DNA from: Lachnospiraceae bacterium
GTDB taxonomy: Bacteria; Bacillota; Clostridia; Lachnospirales; Lachnospiraceae
Direction of reading: 5' to 3'
NCBI GenBank assembly: GCA_017420605.1
Contig: JAFOIS010000136.1
Span: 1-8,407, forward strand
DNA: 8,407 nucleotides
Part shown: positions 6,704 to 8,407 of the stretch, piece after piece
Layout of the letters: every line of letters begins with the position of its first letter
Numbering within the stretch: position 1 is the first letter of the stretch
Notes under the pieces: generated by a model
Told to the model about the DNA's origin: nothing
Database searches by the model: none
What the model saw: the letters and a program-made list of their open reading frames with translations, nothing else
Program-made: the position numbers and the translations under genes

Positions 6704-7360
6704 TCACGAGATCGCGTTTACATAGGTGCGGGCGAGGGCGGTGAGTTCGTCGTATTTACCTTCGGAAATGAGTTTTTTGCTCACGAGGTTGCCGCCGATG
6801 CCGAGGCCGACGCAGCCGGCGTCCAGGAAGGACTTCGCGTTCTTTTCGTCAACGCCGCCGACAGCGGTGAACGGGATATGGGAAAGCGGGCCGCGGATGG
6901 CCTTGATGTAAGCGGGGCCGCCGATGACAGCCGGGAAGATCTTGACGAAATCCGCGCCGGCCTGGTAGGCGATGACTGCTTCGGTCGCGGAAAAGGCGCC
7001 GGGCATGGTGACCATGCCGAGGGAGTTTGCAAGATCGATGACTTCGGGATCGGTGTTGGGCGTAATAATGAAGGAAGCGCCCGCGTTGTAGGCCAGGACG
7101 ACCTGCTCGCAGGTAAGGACGGTGCCGGCGCCGCAGAAGATGGCTCTGTCGCCTTTTCCGGCAAGGATGTTTTTGATGGAGTTTACGGTGGAAGCATAAC
7201 CGCCCTCGACTTCGTTCTGGTCGAAGGTGACTTCACAGATGGCAACTCCGCCTGCGTAAAGCGCGTTGGCTGCTTCGGAGCAGCGTTCCGGGTCGATCCC
7301 GCGGAAAATGGCGACGATCTTGCGTTCCAGAATGGCTTCCAGGACTTCCTGCTTGTTCAT
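6704..7360 (-). CDS. dgoA: 2-dehydro-3-deoxy-6-phosphogalactonate/gluconate aldolase (Eda/DgoA family)
   Basis: A 218-residue class I aldolase that splits the 6-phosphate of a 2-keto-3-deoxy-hexonate into pyruvate and glyceraldehyde-3-phosphate. Family motifs are in order: Glu43 in CEVT (general base), GAGTVL at 77-82, PGAFSATEA at 120-128, and Lys140 in DFVKIFPA, the Schiff-base lysine. GGPAYIKAI and TAVGGV resemble E. coli DgoA (FGPQYIKAL, FAVGGV). Val167 occupies the place of Thr161 in E. coli KDPG aldolase (PTGG), the residue reported to contact the C4 hydroxyl; KDPGal aldolase has Val. I therefore favour KDPGal specificity, matching DgoD, but activity on KDPG cannot be excluded and an 'eda' label is the usual automatic name. 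GAGGAG lies six bases before the ATG. It is the first gene of the operon, with a consensus promoter and operator-like motifs upstream. Confidence 0.9.
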   Translation of the reverse strand: MNKQEVLEAILERKIVAIFRGIDPERCSEAANALYAGGVAICEVTFDQNEVEGGYASTVNSIKNILAGKGDRAIFCGAGTVLTCEQVVLAYNAGASFIITPNTDPEVIDLANSLGMVTMPGAFSATEAVIAYQAGADFVKIFPAVIGGPAYIKAIRGPLSHIPFTAVGGVDEKNAKSFLDAGCVGLGIGGNLVSKKLISEGKYDELTALARTYVNAIS

Positions 7361-7417
7361 GATGAGCTCCTCTCTGACAGATCATTGCTGCCTTCTATGA
7401 TTCAGTTTGCTTTTTTG

Positions 7418-7431
7418 TTCGGTATTTCGAA
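7418..7431. promoter_or_regulatory. Operator candidate TTCG-N6-CGAA in aldolase leader
   Basis: TTCGGTATTTCGAA has inverted arms TTCG and CGAA, extended by one base on each side to GTTCG-N6-CGAAC (7417-7432). It has the same architecture as the perfect palindrome at 7604-7617. It sits about 24-37 bases downstream of the predicted aldolase transcription start, where a bound repressor could block elongation. Confidence 0.55.
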
Positions 7432-7444
7432 CACTATTCTGTAT

Positions 7445-7472
7445 TTCGTACTATGTACTCATTATACACGAA
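7445..7472. promoter_or_regulatory. Paired half-sites flanking the aldolase -10 box
   Basis: TTCGTACTAT at 7445-7454 and, on the other strand, TTCGTGTATA at 7472-7463 both resemble the half-site TTCGTATATA of the palindrome at 7604-7617. They face each other across the -10 hexamer and start point, so a regulator bound here would occlude RNA polymerase. Confidence 0.45.
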
Positions 7473-7490
7473 GCATGCTGTTTCTGTCAA
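7461..7490 (-). promoter_or_regulatory. Promoter of aldolase-kinase-dgoD operon
   Basis: On the minus strand TTGACA (7490-7485) and TATAAT (7466-7461) are both perfect consensus hexamers, separated by 18 bases. Predicted start is near 7454, giving a leader of about 94 bases. A promoter this strong, overlapped by operator-like half-sites, fits a repressed, inducible operon. Confidence 0.85.
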
Positions 7491-7575
7491 CTATGCACAT
7501 TGCCACAAATTGCAGTCCCGGTTTTGTATAAAATCACGGAATTCGGCCGACGGTGCCGCACCGGCGCCGCATCGG

Positions 7576-7604
7576 TTGACATTCCGCGCCAGCCTGTTTA
7601 CAAT
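7576..7604 (+). promoter_or_regulatory. Promoter of the IclR-family regulator gene
   Basis: TTGACA (7576-7581) is followed after 17 bases by TACAAT (7599-7604), one base from consensus. Transcription should start near 7611, giving a leader of about 93 bases. The start point falls in the middle of the palindrome at 7604-7617. Confidence 0.85.
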
Positions 7605-7617
7605 TCGTATATACGAA
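7604..7617. promoter_or_regulatory. Perfect 14 bp palindrome on regulator start site, probable autoregulatory operator
   Basis: TTCGTATATACGAA is perfectly self-complementary and overlaps the last base of the -10 box and the predicted start site. IclR-family dimers bind short palindromes and commonly repress their own genes. The TTCG-N6-CGAA architecture recurs at 7418-7431. Confidence 0.65.
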
Positions 7618-7703
7618 CGCTGTACGGAATTTCCGCTTTTCCACGTCCCGACCGACCGGACCCCGGCCGAAACCGCGCGATTCCTTCTTTGAGGTGATAC
7701 GAA

Positions 7704-8407
7704 ATGGATAATGAACGCATGACCCACCGCACGACAGACCGGCTGCTCGACATTTTCGAGCAGGTCGCGGATCATCCCGGCGAGCTGACGCTCTCGGACA
7801 TCAGCACAAATCTCGATATCCCGAAGAGCACGCTCTCGCCGATCCTGTATACGCTTGCCGTCCGCGGCTATCTTTCGGCGGACGCGCTCGGCCGCTATTC
7901 CATCGGCGCTTCGACCTACCTTCTCGGCAGAAGCTTTCTTTCGCAGTTTCATTTTCTGGACGAAGTCGAGAGGATCCTGGAAAAGCTCACCGCCGTCTGC
8001 ATGGAAGCGTCGCATTTCGCCACGCTCGCGGAGGGCGATATCTTATATCTGAAGAAAGTGGAATCGCCGCAGCCGATCCGCATGGTCTCCACGGTCGGCC
8101 TGAAGCTTCCTGCCTACAGCACGTCTCTTGGCAAGGCTCTCCTTGCGGACTGTACCCGCGAAGAACTCGATTCTCTGTATCCGAACGGTTTTACCGCGCT
8201 CACACCGAATACGGTGACCGACCCGGACGTTTTCTATGCGCAGCTGCAGGACGTACGGAAGACCGGCTTTGCCTATGAGGTGGAAGAATCGAACGAATAC
8301 ATCCGCTGCATCGCGGTCCCGGTCCGCAAAGACGGCCGCATCGTGGCGGCGATCAGCGTCGCGACGCCCGTCTTCCGATATAACGAGGAAAAAGCGGCCC
8401 TGATCCG
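7704..8407 (+). CDS. IclR-family transcriptional regulator, C-terminus beyond window edge
   Basis: 234 residues are visible and the frame is still open at the right edge; IclR proteins are usually about 250-260 residues, so little is missing. Residues 10-65 form the N-terminal winged helix-turn-helix (LTLSDISTNLDIPKSTLSPI with the recognition helix around 40-50, then a wing ending GRYSIG). From about 80 onward is the IclR effector-binding domain, with the conserved SLGKALLA (141-148) and CIAVPVRKDGRIVAAISVA (202-220). GAGGTGAT at 7691-7698 supports the ATG at 7704; an in-frame ATG at 7719 is less likely. It is divergent from the aldolase operon and probably controls it and itself, as KdgR (also IclR family) does for KDG metabolism in enterobacteria. 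The likely ligand is a pathway sugar acid such as galactonate or KDGal; this is inferred from context only. Confidence 0.9.
   Translation, partial: MDNERMTHRTTDRLLDIFEQVADHPGELTLSDISTNLDIPKSTLSPILYTLAVRGYLSADALGRYSIGASTYLLGRSFLSQFHFLDEVERILEKLTAVCMEASHFATLAEGDILYLKKVESPQPIRMVSTVGLKLPAYSTSLGKALLADCTREELDSLYPNGFTALTPNTVTDPDVFYAQLQDVRKTGFAYEVEESNEYIRCIAVPVRKDGRIVAAISVATPVFRYNEEKAALI

Larger units (their letters stand above)
7361..7703. other. 343 bp divergent regulatory region
   Basis: It holds back-to-back promoters for the aldolase operon (minus) and the regulator (plus), plus the operator-like motifs listed separately. The stretch 7505-7570 between the promoters contains only GC-rich short inverted sequence (for example GGTG-CCG-CACC at 7552-7562) and nothing I can name. 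No small gene with a credible ribosome site was seen. Confidence 0.6.

Noticed and set aside
7491..8015. 174-residue minus-strand frame across the regulator promoter and N-terminus
   Set aside because: It overlaps a consensus promoter and the helix-turn-helix coding sequence of the IclR gene and has no recognisable motif.

Overview
The window looks like a catabolic locus from a GC-rich bacterium. Strong AGGAGG-type ribosome sites, near-consensus sigma-A promoters and compact same-strand gene runs fit a Bacillota (Clostridia-like) host, but this is a style argument and not proof of taxonomy. Seven genes lie on the minus strand and one divergent regulator on the plus strand. No mobile element, tRNA, rRNA or CRISPR array was seen.

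Reading in the direction of minus transcription, the first unit is a galactonate-type operon. It runs aldolase (7360-6704), PfkB sugar-acid kinase (6654-5635), galactonate dehydratase DgoD (5613-4465). Together these convert D-galactonate through 2-keto-3-deoxygalactonate (KDGal) and its 6-phosphate (KDPGal) to pyruvate and glyceraldehyde-3-phosphate. The aldolase has Val, not Thr, at the position that separates KDPGal from KDPG aldolases, which agrees with DgoD. After a 310 bp gap with its own consensus promoter comes the second unit: a sodium:solute symporter (4154-2646), a structured 194 bp spacer with an intrinsic terminator, an N-acyl-D-amino-acid deacylase (2451-850), a RidA-family imine/enamine hydrolase (776-309), and the first 85 residues of a D-threonine aldolase / D-serine dehydratase-like PLP enzyme (256 to beyond the left edge).

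The divergent IclR-family regulator (7704 to beyond the right edge) shares a 343 bp intergenic region with the aldolase operon. Both directions have excellent promoters. The motif TTCG-N6-CGAA occurs as a perfect 14 bp palindrome on the regulator's predicted start site and again in the aldolase leader, with half-sites around the aldolase -10 box. A one-mismatch copy lies just upstream of the symporter promoter, suggesting that one regulon joins both units.

Main hypothesis: the two units form one pathway. N-acetyl-D-hexosaminates (aldonic acids of GlcNAc/GalNAc) are chemically N-acetyl-3-hydroxy-D-amino acids. Symporter uptake, deacylation, PLP-dependent dehydration with RidA help, then the kinase and aldolase would give the same 2-keto-3-deoxy-hexonate route used by DgoD. 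DgoD and the KDPGal-type aldolase suggest the galacto series (galactonate plus N-acetylgalactosaminate). This is inference from family membership, chemistry and gene order.
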